Below the pieces are notes generated by a model, which saw only the letters and a program-made list of their open reading frames with translations, searched no databases and was not told the origin of the DNA. Of a stretch of DNA of 64,000 bases, positions 20,845 to 33,220 are shown piece after piece. A program made the position numbers and the translations under genes. This DNA comes from Endothia cerciana. Lineage: Eukaryota > Ascomycota > Sordariomycetes > Diaporthales > Cryphonectriaceae. Position 1 is the stretch's first letter. The number at the start of each line of letters is the position of its first letter. Where the stretch lies: positions 434,001 through 498,000 of the forward strand of contig JALRMH010000004.1 in assembly GCA_026119935.1 (NCBI GenBank). Reading direction: 5' to 3'.

Positions 20845-22437
20845 AGGATTCGGTGCTTCTTTGGCCCCACAGCCCTATACCACAAACACGATTCCCTAGA
20901 TCATGATAAAATTTGGAACCACTTTTCTGAGGACATCTGGCTCGCGTTGCTTTCGCATGGCGGTCGTCTGCCCGTCCTTAAGACGGACACTGCCGTCTTG
21001 CTTTCTTGCTGGGGAAAGGGGGAGATGAGGCCAGTGACGAATGAGTCCCACGTGAGATGGTGTCTGTAGGCTTTTTCATCTGCTTGCACAATCTAATTGC
21101 CGACCGCGCACGTCGTCGCCAGACCTTACCGCAGAGCAACATGCTGGTGCTTCATACAAAAACGTGATCACATGCCAAACCGATGGCGGAGACCACCACG
21201 GCAATTCCCATAATGCTGGACTCCCAGAACATGAGCAGCGTATCCCACGAGAAGCAGGTACCGCTGTCGTCTGCCACGAGGACCTCAGCGGCCCTGCCAG
21301 TTCAACACTCCCCCGGAACTTAGGTAAACGATCTGAAAACTTACACGCGGAGACAACGAAGGCCAAGTTGGGTTCGCGAAACCAACGTCATACCTGCAAG
21401 GCGGGCACTTCTGTACAAGCACGATGCATCCCATATTGTGGCAGTGCTCTCTAGCGCGCCCGTTCTTGGCCAACGACTTCGGGGGACCTATTCTGATCTT
21501 CAGCCCTACGGGAAGATCATGATAAGACTATGTACAGACCGAGGTTATAAATAGTATTCCTTGTCTCTGCATGTCGTGTCTAATACACCGCGCGGGGGAA
21601 GGGCGCGGGGAGGTAGATGTGTATGCTGTGCTTGAGGCAGGAATCTAGGACAGCGGGCGGGCGCCGGTTGGACTGATGTTCTCGCGACTCTCGACCTCTC
21701 TTGCCATGTGGAATTGGAATGGGAATAGATACTCTGTGCATCTTCTCTTTCCGTTGAATTGACTCTCATGCTGCTATGCTGGCCCACCGGCTTTCACGTC
21801 CGCCCCTTCTTCGGCGTTTGGGGGGAGGGGGGGACTGAGTGTAAGGGCGATCCCCAACCTTGATGGTATGAAGCCGGCCAAGATCACAGAGTCGAAGAAC
21901 CCTACTTGAGGGACTGGGAATGGGCCAGGGGGTCTTCGGCCCGTCCTCATCCCTTTTCTAGCGGGGCTCCTCCCGCGGTCTCCCGCTGTCAGCCCGGCCT
22001 TGGTCAACGTGCGCGAATCCAACCAGCGCTCGGCTCCCCCGTCTTAGCCCCCCGTGTTGCCGTCCCGTCCTGATCATTGGGCAAACCAGTACGACCTCGA
22101 GGGCCGTACTGTGTGGAGGGATGATCCCAAGTCCTACGGCTCGTCACCCCCTTGGGGTACTTCTGTTCGGATACAGTTCTGATACAGTCCTCTCTCGTGG
22201 ATTATCTTGTTTCTCAGTCCTCCCTTCCCAATGCTAGAATAAGCTTGTTTTGTGGAGCTTCGTCCCGAACACCTCCTCAGGAGCAGCCCCTCCACGCCAC
22301 CCACCGGCGACGAAGCTTGACACCCTCCCGCGTAACCAGCGATGTGAGCATCGGAGCCCCTGAACTCTTGTTCCCGCCTTCACCCCGACCTCGAGCCCTC
22401 CTGTGCCTCACCCCGCCTTGCGTGCCAATCCTCCAGG
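20845..22437. other. Intergenic, calmodulin 3' flank and GH47 promoter
   Basis: A 1.6-kb spacer with no supported gene. The last 250 bp before the mannosidase start is C/T-rich, consistent with a leader. Plus-strand frames starting at 22152 are shadows that run on into the mannosidase gene. Confidence 0.6.
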
Positions 22438-24363
22438 ATGCGCTCCCTCCGCCGCTGGCGCCCCTTGATCCTCTTAGTGACCGTATGGCTGGTCTTCATG
22501 TTCTACCTCTTCCGCGACGACGTCGAGTTCGCCTCCGAGCCCCAGGTCCCACAGGCAGTGCCCAAGGCCCGCCCGGCCTCGGGGCACCACGACGCCCCGG
22601 ATGTAGAGGACATTTTCAAGAACGGACCTGCGGAGAACGGTGGGAAGATCGGGGCAGACCACTGGTGGAGCCTGCCGAAGCGGTTCCCGGTCGAAAACCC
22701 GCGGCCGCTGCCCAGGGTCGGCGCGGGGAAGAGCAAGATACCCAAGATCCAGGCAACACCGCCGCCCGAGTCCGCGCCCGCCAGGGAGGTGCGCCTCAAG
22801 AGGCAGGCCGCGGTCAGGGAGAGCTTCATCCACAGCTGGAGCGGCTACAAGAAGCACGCATGGATGTCGGACGAGGTCACGCCCCTGACGGGCCACCCCA
22901 AGAACCCCTTCGGGGGGTGGGCCGCGACGCTGGTGGACGCGCTGGATAGCCTCTGGATCATGGGGCTGGAGGAGGAGTTCGAGGAGGCGGCGCGGGCCGC
23001 GGAGATGGTGGACTTCAGCAAGACGAAGGCGGACCGGATCAACATCTTTGAGACGACGATCCGGTACCTTGGAGGCTACTTGGGCGCCTACGAGCTGAGT
23101 GGGAAGAGGCACGAGGGACTGCTGAGGAAGGCGGGAGAGGTCGCCGAGCTGTTGATGTGTGCGTTCGACACGGAGAATCACATGCCGATCGCGAGGTGGG
23201 ACTGGAAGTATTACATGACCGGTCATGAGCAGAGCCACAACAGGGACGTGCTCGTGTCGGAGCTGGGCTCGTTGACCATGGAGTTCACCAAGCTCTCGCA
23301 GCTGACCGGGGACACGAAATACTACGACGCCGTGCAGCGGATCTCAGACCTGCTGGAGAGGGGCCAGTTCAAGACGAAGCTCCCCGGGATGTGGCCAGTC
23401 ACAATCAAGATGAAGAAAGATCCATCCGCGCCGGATTTCACAGATGACAATTTCTTCACCCTCGGGGGCATGTCCGACTCGCTATACGAGTACTTCCCTA
23501 AGCAGTACCTCTTGCTGGGCGGCGCCCTCGAGCAGCCGCGCAAGATGTACGAGAACTTCGTCGAGGTAGCCAAGACGAAGCTCCTCAGGCGCGTCTACAA
23601 CCCCGAGAACAGGCCCATCGTCCTCTCTGGCGACATGCAGGTCAAGCCGACCAACTGGGGCACCCTCCAGGAGAAGTACATCGAGAAGGGCCAGCACCTC
23701 ACCTGCTTCGTCGGGGGCATGGTCGGGCTCGCCTCCAGGATCTTCGACCGCCCCGACGAGCTCGACCTCGCCGCGCAGCTGACGGACGGCTGCGTGTGGG
23801 CGTACGGCTCGCTGCCCACGGGCCTGATGCCCGAGCTCTTCCGGTTCGCGCCGTGCGGCGGCATCGATGAGAGCCAGACGGGGGACAGGTGCGCCTGGGA
23901 CGAGAGGGAGTGGCGGAGGCAGGTCCGCGACCACTACGCGGGCGACAACCCGGAGAAGCTGGCCTGGGACCCCATGGGCCCCGAGATGGAGAGGCTGGTC
24001 AGGGCCAAGGGGCTGGTCCCGGGGTTCGTCGAGATGATAGACAAGAAGTACATCCTGCGCCCGGAGGCGATCGAGTCCGTGTTCGTCATGTACAGGCTCA
24101 CGGGGGACAGCAAGTGGATGGAGACGGCGTGGGGGATGTTCGAGGCTGTCGAGAGGCTCACGAGGTCCGGGGTCGCCGCCGCGGGCGTCAAGGACGTCAC
24201 GGGCGTGGGCGCGGTGGACCACCTCGACTCCATGGAGAGCTTCTGGCTCGCCGAGACGCTGAAGTATTTCTACCTGGTGTTCTCCGAGTGGGACCTGGTA
24301 GACCTGGACACGTGGGTGTTGAACACCGAGGCGCACCCTCTGCGGAGGCCGGATGTCGCTTAG
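22438..24363 (+). CDS. GH47 mannosyl-oligosaccharide alpha-1,2-mannosidase
   Basis: Intronless 641-aa type II membrane glycosidase that trims alpha-1,2-linked mannose from N-glycans in the ER/Golgi lumen. A short basic N-tail (MRSLRRWR) precedes one membrane span (LILLVTVWLVFMFYLF, about residues 9-25), a stem region of about 90 residues, then the catalytic (alpha/alpha)7 domain. Family blocks: HAWMSDEVTPLTG (with a conserved acid), NPFGGWAATLVDALDSLWIMG, FETTIRYLGGYLGAYELSG, HLTCFVGGMVGLA, a late ALR-type block RPEAIESVFVMYRLTG, and the C-terminal ESFWLAETLKYFYLVFS followed by LNTEAHP, which supplies the Ca2+-binding Thr. Whether it is the ER mannosidase I type or a Golgi type cannot be decided from the sequence. 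Confidence 0.95.
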   Translation: MRSLRRWRPLILLVTVWLVFMFYLFRDDVEFASEPQVPQAVPKARPASGHHDAPDVEDIFKNGPAENGGKIGADHWWSLPKRFPVENPRPLPRVGAGKSKIPKIQATPPPESAPAREVRLKRQAAVRESFIHSWSGYKKHAWMSDEVTPLTGHPKNPFGGWAATLVDALDSLWIMGLEEEFEEAARAAEMVDFSKTKADRINIFETTIRYLGGYLGAYELSGKRHEGLLRKAGEVAELLMCAFDTENHMPIARWDWKYYMTGHEQSHNRDVLVSELGSLTMEFTKLSQLTGDTKYYDAVQRISDLLERGQFKTKLPGMWPVTIKMKKDPSAPDFTDDNFFTLGGMSDSLYEYFPKQYLLLGGALEQPRKMYENFVEVAKTKLLRRVYNPENRPIVLSGDMQVKPTNWGTLQEKYIEKGQHLTCFVGGMVGLASRIFDRPDELDLAAQLTDGCVWAYGSLPTGLMPELFRFAPCGGIDESQTGDRCAWDEREWRRQVRDHYAGDNPEKLAWDPMGPEMERLVRAKGLVPGFVEMIDKKYILRPEAIESVFVMYRLTGDSKWMETAWGMFEAVERLTRSGVAAAGVKDVTGVGAVDHLDSMESFWLAETLKYFYLVFSEWDLVDLDTWVLNTEAHPLRRPDVA

Positions 24364-25268
24364 GATGGATTTTGGACGGCGCGAACTGCGAAGTTCACAA
24401 ACACGCACACACATCTAAACTCATACCACAGGAGATACCCAGTCATAGAGCGGAGCCAGGGGGTTTTGCGAATCAGTAGTTCGTGACGTTGGATACCTAA
24501 GGATAATTGAGTACTATGTCCAATCGACAGTAAGACTAGTCAATATCGTACAAGATCACCTCCCAACGAAAAGCCCCCCTGCTTAGATATTTCCCAGAGG
24601 TCCCAGAAAAGAGTCACAGTAGTATTGGTCGATCTGAAAGGGTAATGTAGCCCTTTTGAAAACGGTATACCTACGGACGGTTATGTCCTTGGAGACAGGC
24701 CTGATAAGCCTCAGCGGCCTGTTGTGAAGAAAAAACTACAGACAGGAAACAGAAAGAAGGAAAAAGAGGGAAGGACAATTTGCTGTGAATTTGAAGCACC
24801 TATCTAATCAGCAACTTACAATCTAGTATCGATTAATAGTCTACCTTTAGACAGTACCATCGTATATCTACACCCTGAGACCAATAACTACCATAACCAT
24901 CCATTACTCGGCGCTCTCCAGAATACCCCACCGGTCACGCTTGGCCCGATGGGCGTGATGCGACTGAGCTCGACATTGAGGCAGTATTGGCCGACAGCCC
25001 GTCTACATACCGGGTTAGACAGATAAGTCACAGTTTATCACCGCACTCCTGTAGGGTTAGCCGCCTCATCCAAACAAGGTGTTAGCCCAATGTGCATCGT
25101 CAGCGCCAAGAGATAGAGGATGCGGCGTAGTATCCGGGCAGCCAGCCATCCTGCATTTGGAAAGCTGTCACTTAACAAGCTCGAACATGCAGTCTGTTCA
25201 TCCTCCCTCGTTGACTTCGTTCAAGCCTTCCCTTCTTCACCATCTACCACTTCCCACCTTCGGCCGTC
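24364..25268. other. Intergenic, more AT-rich than the surroundings
   Basis: 905 bp without a supported gene; noticeably richer in A/T than the coding flanks. The last 80 bp is pyrimidine-rich and could be the leader of the small membrane-protein gene. Confidence 0.5.
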
Positions 25269-25691
25269 ATGACAGACACCCAGGACCTCCGCCGGCTTGG
25301 ACCACCAGTCATGCGCACCGCCTGGCTTTTCCAGGCCATCATCGCCGGCCCCGCGTTTGTATTTTACGGAGTAAACTCATTAGGAATGGCTTACAGCCAC
25401 TACTACGGGCTTGACAGCCTCTATGAGGCGCTGAAGGAACTCCTCCTCGCCCTATTCGCCGCCGCCATAATCTTCATCGTGGTTGTCCAGCGTAATTATT
25501 CGGACCCGGCCCCGAAGGTCACGGCGAGGTTCGAACTGGCGAAGGGACTGCTCGCCACCGCCACGTGGCTCTGGCTATTACTAGATGCGATACTCTATAC
25601 TCCCCGGTACGGCTACGGCCGCGACCACGAGCTCAGGATCAGGAAGGTCCTTTTCACCTCAGTTTCGACCCTCATCTTGTTGTCCGTGTGA
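25269..25691 (+). CDS. Small multi-span membrane protein, unknown function
   Basis: Single-exon 140-aa frame. Four hydrophobic stretches can be seen: about 16-36 (AWLFQAIIAGPAFVFYGV), 57-74 (LLLALFAAAIIFIVVV), 90-108 (LLATATWLWLLLDAILY) and 126-140 (VLFTSVSTLILLSV). The loops are charged, and a Tyr-rich segment YTPRYGYGRDHE sits before the last span. Upstream sequence is C/T-rich, as in fungal leaders. Fungal small four-span proteins of similar size are common, but I do not recognise this one. The last span runs directly into the stop codon, so a downstream exon cannot be excluded. Confidence 0.55.
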   Translation: MTDTQDLRRLGPPVMRTAWLFQAIIAGPAFVFYGVNSLGMAYSHYYGLDSLYEALKELLLALFAAAIIFIVVVQRNYSDPAPKVTARFELAKGLLATATWLWLLLDAILYTPRYGYGRDHELRIRKVLFTSVSTLILLSV

Positions 25692-26730
25692 TCTTGACGC
25701 AGACCCCCTAGGCATAATGGTTCGCTGCTAATCGAACGGTGAAGCCTCTTTTTCTATCCCACCATGTTCTGGAGTGCGAGGCTGGCACGGGAGGCCGGCC
25801 AGGAGGCGGAGAATGCAGAGGGAGGAGCGCCACGTGAGGACACGCCTCTACTGCAGGAGTGATCACACACCCTGCGTAGAGACGTCGCCTACCACCCCTT
25901 GGGCCCGCAGATGGTCTAGCTGGGGAGACCCCCGCAGCAGGGTCCGGAGATGACCTGGGCATTTTGACGTTCTGAAGAGAGACCGTACGGGCGCAGTTGT
26001 AGGAGGGAAGGGCCCCGGCTGGGACCCCCAAGCATATCGTGGCTCTAGCCGTGATGATCACCTCTGTCCTGGTCACTGGAAACCATGTGATTCATACCGT
26101 CGACTGTGCTCGGAGGCGTTCAGTATCATCCCAAGAGGCACTGATCGTGGTGACTAGAAGGGTCCCACACGTGCCAGAACATGGAGACAGTTCTTGATAT
26201 CGGCATGTGAAGAGAAGCTGCCATGAATAGCCGGGCATAAAACTGCATCACCAGGAGCACATCCTTGGTCTATCTGATATGTACTCTCAGGCTGGCAGGC
26301 TGGGCCCTGGCTATACTGTTTGCGCCCCAGCCAATGGGGCGGGAAAAGGGGCACATGGGTGAGGCTTATCTAAGCCTCCTCTTGTCAAAGTGGACCTCTG
26401 CAGCATGCCACTTGGCGCTCTATCGTGCAGCTCTGGCAGCCATGGGCATCTCGAGGCTGGTCCGCGACAGGGACCACTCAAACCTGCTCCAAATTCGAGA
26501 CAGCAAGGTGCCACCGAACGTGATCCCACACGAGACAAGACTGACTTGCCCTTCCCGCTACGGTACGCCTGCCGCGAATACCCTAATAACTATCTGGGGG
26601 GAAAATCAAGAAAGCCAGGCCAGCCAGCCAGCCGGCGCCCCGGGCACGCATTCCCTAAACAAGGTGGTAGCCAGAGCCCCCCCCCCCCCTCGAGGGCCCT
26701 AGACGCTGCTACCTTTCTTTCCCTGCAACC
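25692..26730. promoter_or_regulatory. Intergenic, gamma-adaptin promoter region
   Basis: About 1 kb with no supported gene. A 13-nt C run lies at 26677-26689, 42 nt upstream of the gamma-adaptin ATG, probably in the leader or core promoter. Confidence 0.5.
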
Positions 26731-29585
26731 ATGACTTCCCGTAAGCAACATCACCAACTCTGATCACACGAACGCCGAACGAACGGGGCCGCGTCCTAGA
26801 GGCCGGCAGAAACACAAACCCGCAAGCATGGCGGAAGAGCATTGGAAGCTGACCATGTCTGGTCACACCTCAGTCAAGCAGTTCATCCGCAACGTGCGCG
26901 CCGCCAAGACCATCGCAGACGAGCGCGCCGTGATTCAGAAGGAGAGCGCGAGCATACGAGCGAGCTTCCGGGAGGAGAGCCACGATCACAATGTCAGGTG
27001 CGTCATCTCCCCCGCTCGACCTACATCAATACCCCAGGTGGCAGAGGTGCTAATCCGGTACGGGACGGCTTGGTGCAGGCGCAACAACGTCGCGAAACTC
27101 CTCTACCTCTTCACCCTCGGCGAGAGAACACACTTCGGCCAGATCGAGTGTCTCAAGCTTCTCGCCTCCCCACGGTTCGCCGACAAACGTCTGGGCCACC
27201 TGGCCACGAGCTTGCTGCTAGATGAGAACCAGGAGGTGCTGACGCTGGTGACGAACTCGCTGCAAAAGTACGCGGGCCCCCTCCCCTCCCCGGCCAGAGC
27301 TCCCCTCGCTGACAGGTCGTCATAGTGACCTTGGCCACTCCAACCAATACGTCGTTGGCCTCGCCCTCTGCACCCTTGGCAACATCGCCTCGGTCGAGAT
27401 GTCCCGCGACCTGTTCTCCGAGATCGAGAAGCTGGTATCTACCGCCAACCCCTACATCCGGCGGAAGGCCGCGCTGTGCGCCATGCGGATATGTCGAAAG
27501 GTCCCTGACCTGCAGGAACACTTCATCGAGAAGGCTACAGCCTTGCTGCAGGACCGGAACCACGGCGTCCTCCTCTGCGGGCTGACGCTGGTCACCAGCC
27601 TGTGCGAGGCGGACGAGGAGGAGGGCGGCGAGGAAGGGATCGTCGAGAAGTTCAGACAGTTCGTGCCGATACTCGTCAGGACGCTCAAGGGCCTGGCTTC
27701 CTCGGGCTATGCGCCTGAGCATGATGTCATGGGCATCACGGATCCGTTCCTCCAGGTCAAGATCCTACATCTGCTGAGGGTATTGGCGAGGGGAGACTCC
27801 GAGATCAGCGAGCAGATCAACGATATCCTTGCGCAGGTCGCGACCAACACGGACTCGTCGAAGAATGTGGGCAATTCCATCCTATACGAGGCGGTACGGA
27901 CGATCCTCGACATCGAGGCGGATTCGGGTCTGAGGGTGCTGGGTGTCAACATCCTCGGAAAGTTCCTGACAAACAGAGACAACAATATCCGATATGTGGC
28001 GCTCAACACCCTCATCAAGGTCGTCGCGATCGAGCCGAACGCGGTGCAAAGACACCGGAACACCATCCTCGAATGTCTACGGGACCCCGATATCAGCATA
28101 AGGAGGAGGGCTCTGGACCTCAGCTTTACTCTGATAAACGAGAGCAATGTGCGAGTTCTGATCAGGGAACTGCTTGCGTTCTTGGAGGTCGCGGACAACG
28201 AGTTCAAGCCGACGCTGACGACACAGATCGGTATCGCGGCCGACAAATATGCCCCTAACAAGCGATGGCACGTGGATACGATGTTGAGAGTCCTGACTCT
28301 TGCTGGGAACTTCGTGAAGGAGCCGATTCTGTCTTCGGTCATCCGCCTGATTGCTACCAGCCCCGACCTGCAGACATATGCTGTGCAAAAGCTGTACACC
28401 AACCTCAAGAAGGACATCACACAGGAGAGTCTGACACAAGCAGGAGCTTGGTGTATCGGGGAGTATGGTGACGCGCTGCTCAGGGGCGGGCAGTACGAGG
28501 AAGAAGAGCTGGTCAAGGAGGTCAAGGAGCATGAGGTCGTGGACCTGTTTGAAACCATCCTGAACAGCAATTATGCCACGCAGGTGACCACCGAGTATAT
28601 CATCACGGCATTGATGAAGTTGACGACAAGGCTCTCGGACGGGTCACAAGTCCAGAGGGTTCAGGCGATACTTCAGCACCACCAAACCAGCCTGGACGTC
28701 GAGGTGCAACAGCGTGCTGTGGAGTACGGAAACCTCTTCAACTTCGACCAGATCCGCCGTGGTGTGCTAGAGAAGATGCCAGCACCCCAGATCAAGGAGG
28801 CGAACCGCGTGCTCGGTCAAGCTCACAAGCCGCCGAAGTCGACCAAGAGATCCACCAAGCCCGCCAAGCAAACAGAACAAGATCTGCTCATGGACCTCAT
28901 GGGTGACAGCGGCCCGGCACCTTCTCCCACCAATGGCAGCTCGACGAACAACGCAGATCTCCTCGCCGACATCCTTGGCGGAGCATCATCGCCGGCTCCC
29001 GCTTCAAACTCTGCCACACCAACACCACAATCCAATGTCTCCGCCATCCTGGACCTCTTCGGGCCCGGTGCTGCACAGGCCGCACCACCTCCTCAGGCAG
29101 CTGCGGCGGCCGCACCACCATCCTCTGGCCTTGACCTCCTCGGCCAGATGGGCTCATCCTCTCCCGCACCACCGGCAGGCGGAGCCGCCCCGGCAGGTTT
29201 CCCTTGCTACAACAACAATGGCCTGGTCGTGACGATCGCCACGCAGCGCAATGCGGAGGGCATCGTACAGGCGCTGGCGCGATTCAGAAATGCTTCAGGT
29301 GGCCCGCTGTCTAATGTCGGGCTGCAGGCTGCAGTGCCAAAGAGCCAGAAGTTGCAGCTCAACAGCATCTCGAGCGCGGACCTGGCGCCAGGGACGGAGG
29401 CCACGCAGGCAATGAGGATTCAAGGTGCAAAGGGGGTAAGTCCATGTCTGGATCTATTCTTGCTGCATCGGGACGGTGTGCTGACACGGATTATCTAGCC
29501 TCTACGTCTGCGGTTGAGGATTCAGTATGCTTCGCCCGCGGCAGGACAGGTCATGGATCAGGTGAATTGGTCCGAGCCATCCTGA
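26731..29585 (+). CDS. APL4: AP-1 complex subunit gamma (gamma-adaptin), five exons
   Basis: Large subunit of the AP-1 clathrin adaptor at the trans-Golgi network and endosomes. Exons 26731-26740, 26874-26997, 27079-27267, 27326-29435, 29499-29585 (2520 nt, 839 aa). The helical trunk begins MTSLKQFIRNVRAAKTIADE and continues with RRNNVAKLLYLFTLGERTHF, HSNQYVVGLALCTLGNIASVE and NPYIRRKAALCAMRICRKVP, to about residue 580. A Pro/Ala/Ser-rich hinge follows with acidic di-Leu clathrin-box-like pieces (DLLMDLMG, DLLADILGG, ILDLFG). The C-terminal 110 residues form the ear, whose last strand (PLRLRLRIQYASPA) is in exon 5. An ATG at 26828 inside intron 1 is in frame with exon 2 and could give a different N-terminus if the intron is kept. 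Confidence 0.96.
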
Positions 29586-31498
29586 TAGGGCAGGACTTGT
29601 GGGAGCAAGCATGGTCGGCGGTCACTATAGAGCGGTTGGCGCCAAACCGCAGGGCGAATCTTGGGAATTTGATTAACCATCAAAAAGCAAGCAGGGTCAG
29701 CAGGCAAGCATATGGTACATATACATCTTTCCCGACGAATAGTCTCTTCCAGCCCCACACGCCCTCTGTGTGACTCGTTTTGTCGGCCTGCCCAGCCTCC
29801 AAGGTCCCTTTCTTACTACCTATGGCTACTCGTGCACGCATTGGCGCAGCCTGGTCATGCCGAGAGATTATTGCTTCGGCAGGCTGGCGTCACGGTCATC
29901 CAGCGGAAATGCAACGTTGGGATCCCCGGGATCGCCCTCGACACAGCTGTACAAAGATATCCCATGACCAGCTGAGCTGAGCCGAGCCGGGGACCGATGA
30001 GGTTGCCTCTTCTTCGCCCTCCCTCACCCCCCCCCCCCCGAGGTCAGAGGGGACATAAGGGAGTGGCCCAAGCCATCCGAGGAGGGGGAGGGGGGGGGAA
30101 AGAAGGAGGCCCATGTAGGGGCGGGTAGGCATGTCAGACAGAGATGGATGGTGGGCTGTGTTATTGGGCTCGAGGACGTAGCCGTTGGCGCTGACTACCC
30201 CCCCCCCCCCTTCACCCTCGGCATCATTCACGTCGTCCTGGTGCCCCTTCTTCACACCCTCTTCGCTCCCATATTACTCCCGGACATGTCAAAGCCGTCT
30301 GACGGGGGGGCCCCCATCGGGACATTTCCATTGGGCGAGGCCAGCGGTCGAGACGGTGGCTTGTCCGACGACGTGATGACCTGGTGCCCATGCTTCTCCG
30401 GGTTCTGGAGGTGGCTGCGCGCCCGCCATGTTTCGGCACTTCCCTGGTATGACATGATGACCCTTTACGAGAGCATCTTCACGGGAGAGGCGGGTGGCGG
30501 GGTATGTACATGATGTTTCCTGATTGGTGTGTAGCAGCCCATTGGACGTGGTGGTATCCAATTTGGCGCCCAGGCCGCGGCCCTATCTTCCTCAACCCCC
30601 CACACAAGGGACCTATACCACCCCGGAGTCAACGGGCAGGTTGGATCCTGCTCGATATCCTGGAAAAAGAAAAGAGATTGAAAACCCCAGCATGGCCAGC
30701 CGGACGGACTAAGCTTAGACTTTGCTGCTGGATGACTAACGTACGGGCCTATAAATGACCTGACGTAGGGACGGGTATGTAGGTGCCGGTCTGGCGGCGA
30801 AGCAGAACACCATCCAACGTCTACCATGGTGGGTGTCGGGAGGGGGGGGGGGGACGTTGGCGCCGGCCTCTTTACCGGCGCAGGAGGATAAGCGTGCTCG
30901 CTATCGATCTTCGGAGCCAGGTGCTTCCTAACGCCTGCGTAAGTAGACCCTCTCGGCCGAGCAGTCCGCATGAAACACTGCTGGCTTGGACCATGGCAGG
31001 TCTCGAGAGGGAAAATGGCATATGTCTATTAATGGGATTGTGATGTGATGTATGCCACCCCAGCTGATGATCGCCTGTTGTTGCTCGAGACAGGTCAGTT
31101 GGGCGCCTACATATCAAAATCTAGAGAGAGAGAGAGAGGGCCCCTGTCGGTCCTTAAGAAGGAGGACCGGGCCAACCAAGATGGCAAGACCCCGGGTGTC
31201 CTGGTGGCGCGTGCTTGTTTTCCAGAAGTCTATGTATGTGTGGGGGGGGGGGCGGGCGATGGTGTCTGTCTAGTCCTTGATCATCGAAGAGATAAAAAGT
31301 CGTGGGTGGGCAGCGGGCCCACATCGCCGGCGGCCCAGCGTCCAGCCTATCCGTCCTCGAGATGTCATCCTCGACCGTGGTCATCCCGTGGGATCTTTAT
31401 CAACAAGCCCCGCCGTCAGGCTTTTCACCTCAAGTGCCGGAGGCCCAATCGACTGGCCGACTCTCGCCTTGTCAGGGAAGGGGAGATTGGGGGATCAA

Positions 31499-31521
31499 GA
31501 GAGAGAGAGAGAGAGAGAGAG
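31499..31521. repeat. (GA)n microsatellite
   Basis: About eleven uninterrupted GA units in the gene-poor belt, with no gene model over it. A shorter (GA)n run lies near 31122-31138. Confidence 0.9.
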
Positions 31522-31633
31522 CCCCGTTCGGAGAAATCAAATAAACGCTGGCCCGTTATGGCGGCCAGGCCTGGTGTTGCCACTCGTGCCGCGTCCCTGC
31601 CGGGGGGGGGGGGGACAGAAAGGTAGCAGACAT

Positions 31634-31650
31634 ACACACACACACACACA
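31634..31650. repeat. (CA)n microsatellite
   Basis: Eight CA units, 20 nt after a 13-nt G run. Confidence 0.9.
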
Positions 31651-32672
31651 TCCCCGTGGATCCCAAGCCACAAGAGAGACGTTGGGATGACCTGCTGCTG
31701 CAGAGCAGGGGGCCCCGAGAAACAATGTTTCCTGCGCCCCATCGGCCGGCGTCGAGTTGTCCATTGTGCCGGTTTCTTGTGCGTCACCCGGGCATGAGGA
31801 AGCAGAATCAACGACGAGGGACGGGTTTAGGGTTGCTTATGGTATATTAACCCACCCTCCCCTCCCGGGCTGGGGACCAATGACGATGGGGTTGTCGGCA
31901 AGGAGCCAATGATGTCGCGCGCGGGTGCGGCAGAGGAAGACCTGGCGTCCCGTCGACGACGAGGACAGCTGAAAAGCGGGAGAGATAGAGAAGGTCGAGA
32001 GAGGTCCAAGCCGGAGTGGCACGGCGAGCCGCCCGGGTTGAGGTGGATACTCAGGTATAGAGTAGTAAATAGTATGTACGCAAGCACCCCCGGCAGGCCG
32101 GTCCTATTGGCTGCCGCAGACGCCCTCCCACACCACGCCAGGTGAATTTTTTATTTTTTTTTGCCTATACAAGACTAATAATGTGTCATGGTACGTACCG
32201 CAGTTTACGTTCTTTACCCGTAGCCGCGCCGGTTCTGTCCTGCATACGACGTCGCATGCCCGTATGCTATTTCTGTCGAGCCGGACTGAACCGAACCGAA
32301 CCGAACCAGACCTGGAGTCTAACCGCCGGCGCCAGCGCAGAGAGAGACAGGTTTGCTGCACGGTGGGTGGGACCCGGCAGATCGCCTGGTTGGAGGAGGG
32401 GGGTGGAGCGCAACCGTTGGCTCGAGATCGACGGGGGTGGCCCAGACTGCGTTCTGTTCTGGAAGCTGAGATTTGCATCTTGGCCCGCGGCGGAGAAGGC
32501 CCCTCGAGCCTCTCTCCCCACCATCTTGGATCCTGTCGTGACATCAGAGACAGAGAGCAGCAGCCACCCGAGAGAGGATGTCAAGCCACGGCCCACATCG
32601 CCATGCTGTCCGTCCTGCCTTCGAGATACCCACCCCCTCCTCTCCTTCTCGACGGTAGAGGAGGGAGAGGTT

Positions 32673-32724
32673 GGGGGGGGGGGGGAGAGGGAGAGACACA
32701 CACACACACACACACACACACACA
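32673..32724. repeat. G13 run followed by (CA)n microsatellite
   Basis: A 13-nt G run (32673-32685), a short GA-rich spacer, then about 15 CA units (32695-32724). Confidence 0.9.
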
Positions 32725-33214
32725 AGAGTTACAGCAGTAGTACGTACCTATCGGGGACCCAAGCGCCTGCAGGACGACCACCACCGCCGGACAGGGGACG
32801 GTTACGGTCGACATGGAGACGAGGGCGTCTCTCTCGTCCTCCATCCCTGCCGCCCATCAGCCGCGGCGACCACTCATCGCCCGCCATGCCGGACCTCCAT
32901 CTCGGGCTGGGCGCCTGGCTGCATTCGCGTGTGTATGCCTGTCCTGTCTCTCCTCTCCTCGCGGCAGTCGTCCACTCCCCGCCCTGTATCCTCCTCTTTC
33001 CCGTGTGGATACCACACTCTATTCTCGGCCGTGGGGCCCCTCCCCGGGCGAGCCCTCCGTCCAAAGATCTTCGAGAGAATTGGTACTGCATGCCAGGTAT
33101 GGTTGCATTCTTGGAGCCGCTCTGCTTCTGTCAGGAAGGGCACGGCATGGGATTTGAGGTGTTTACCGTCGTGCCTACCGCCGGCCCGCGAGCGAGGCCA
33201 GCCTCGTGCATGTG

Positions 33215-33220
33215 TATAAA
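33215..33220 (+). promoter_or_regulatory. TATA box candidate for the DUF3455-type gene
   Basis: TATAAA, followed by a C/T-rich tract, about 490 nt upstream of ATG 33710. If used, the mRNA leader would be over 400 nt, or an untranslated-region intron is present. Confidence 0.4.

Noticed and set aside
22474..23238. 254-codon minus-strand frame inside the GH47 gene
   Set aside because: Mirror of a GC-rich coding strand with third-position bias; the plus-strand GH47 family match is unambiguous.
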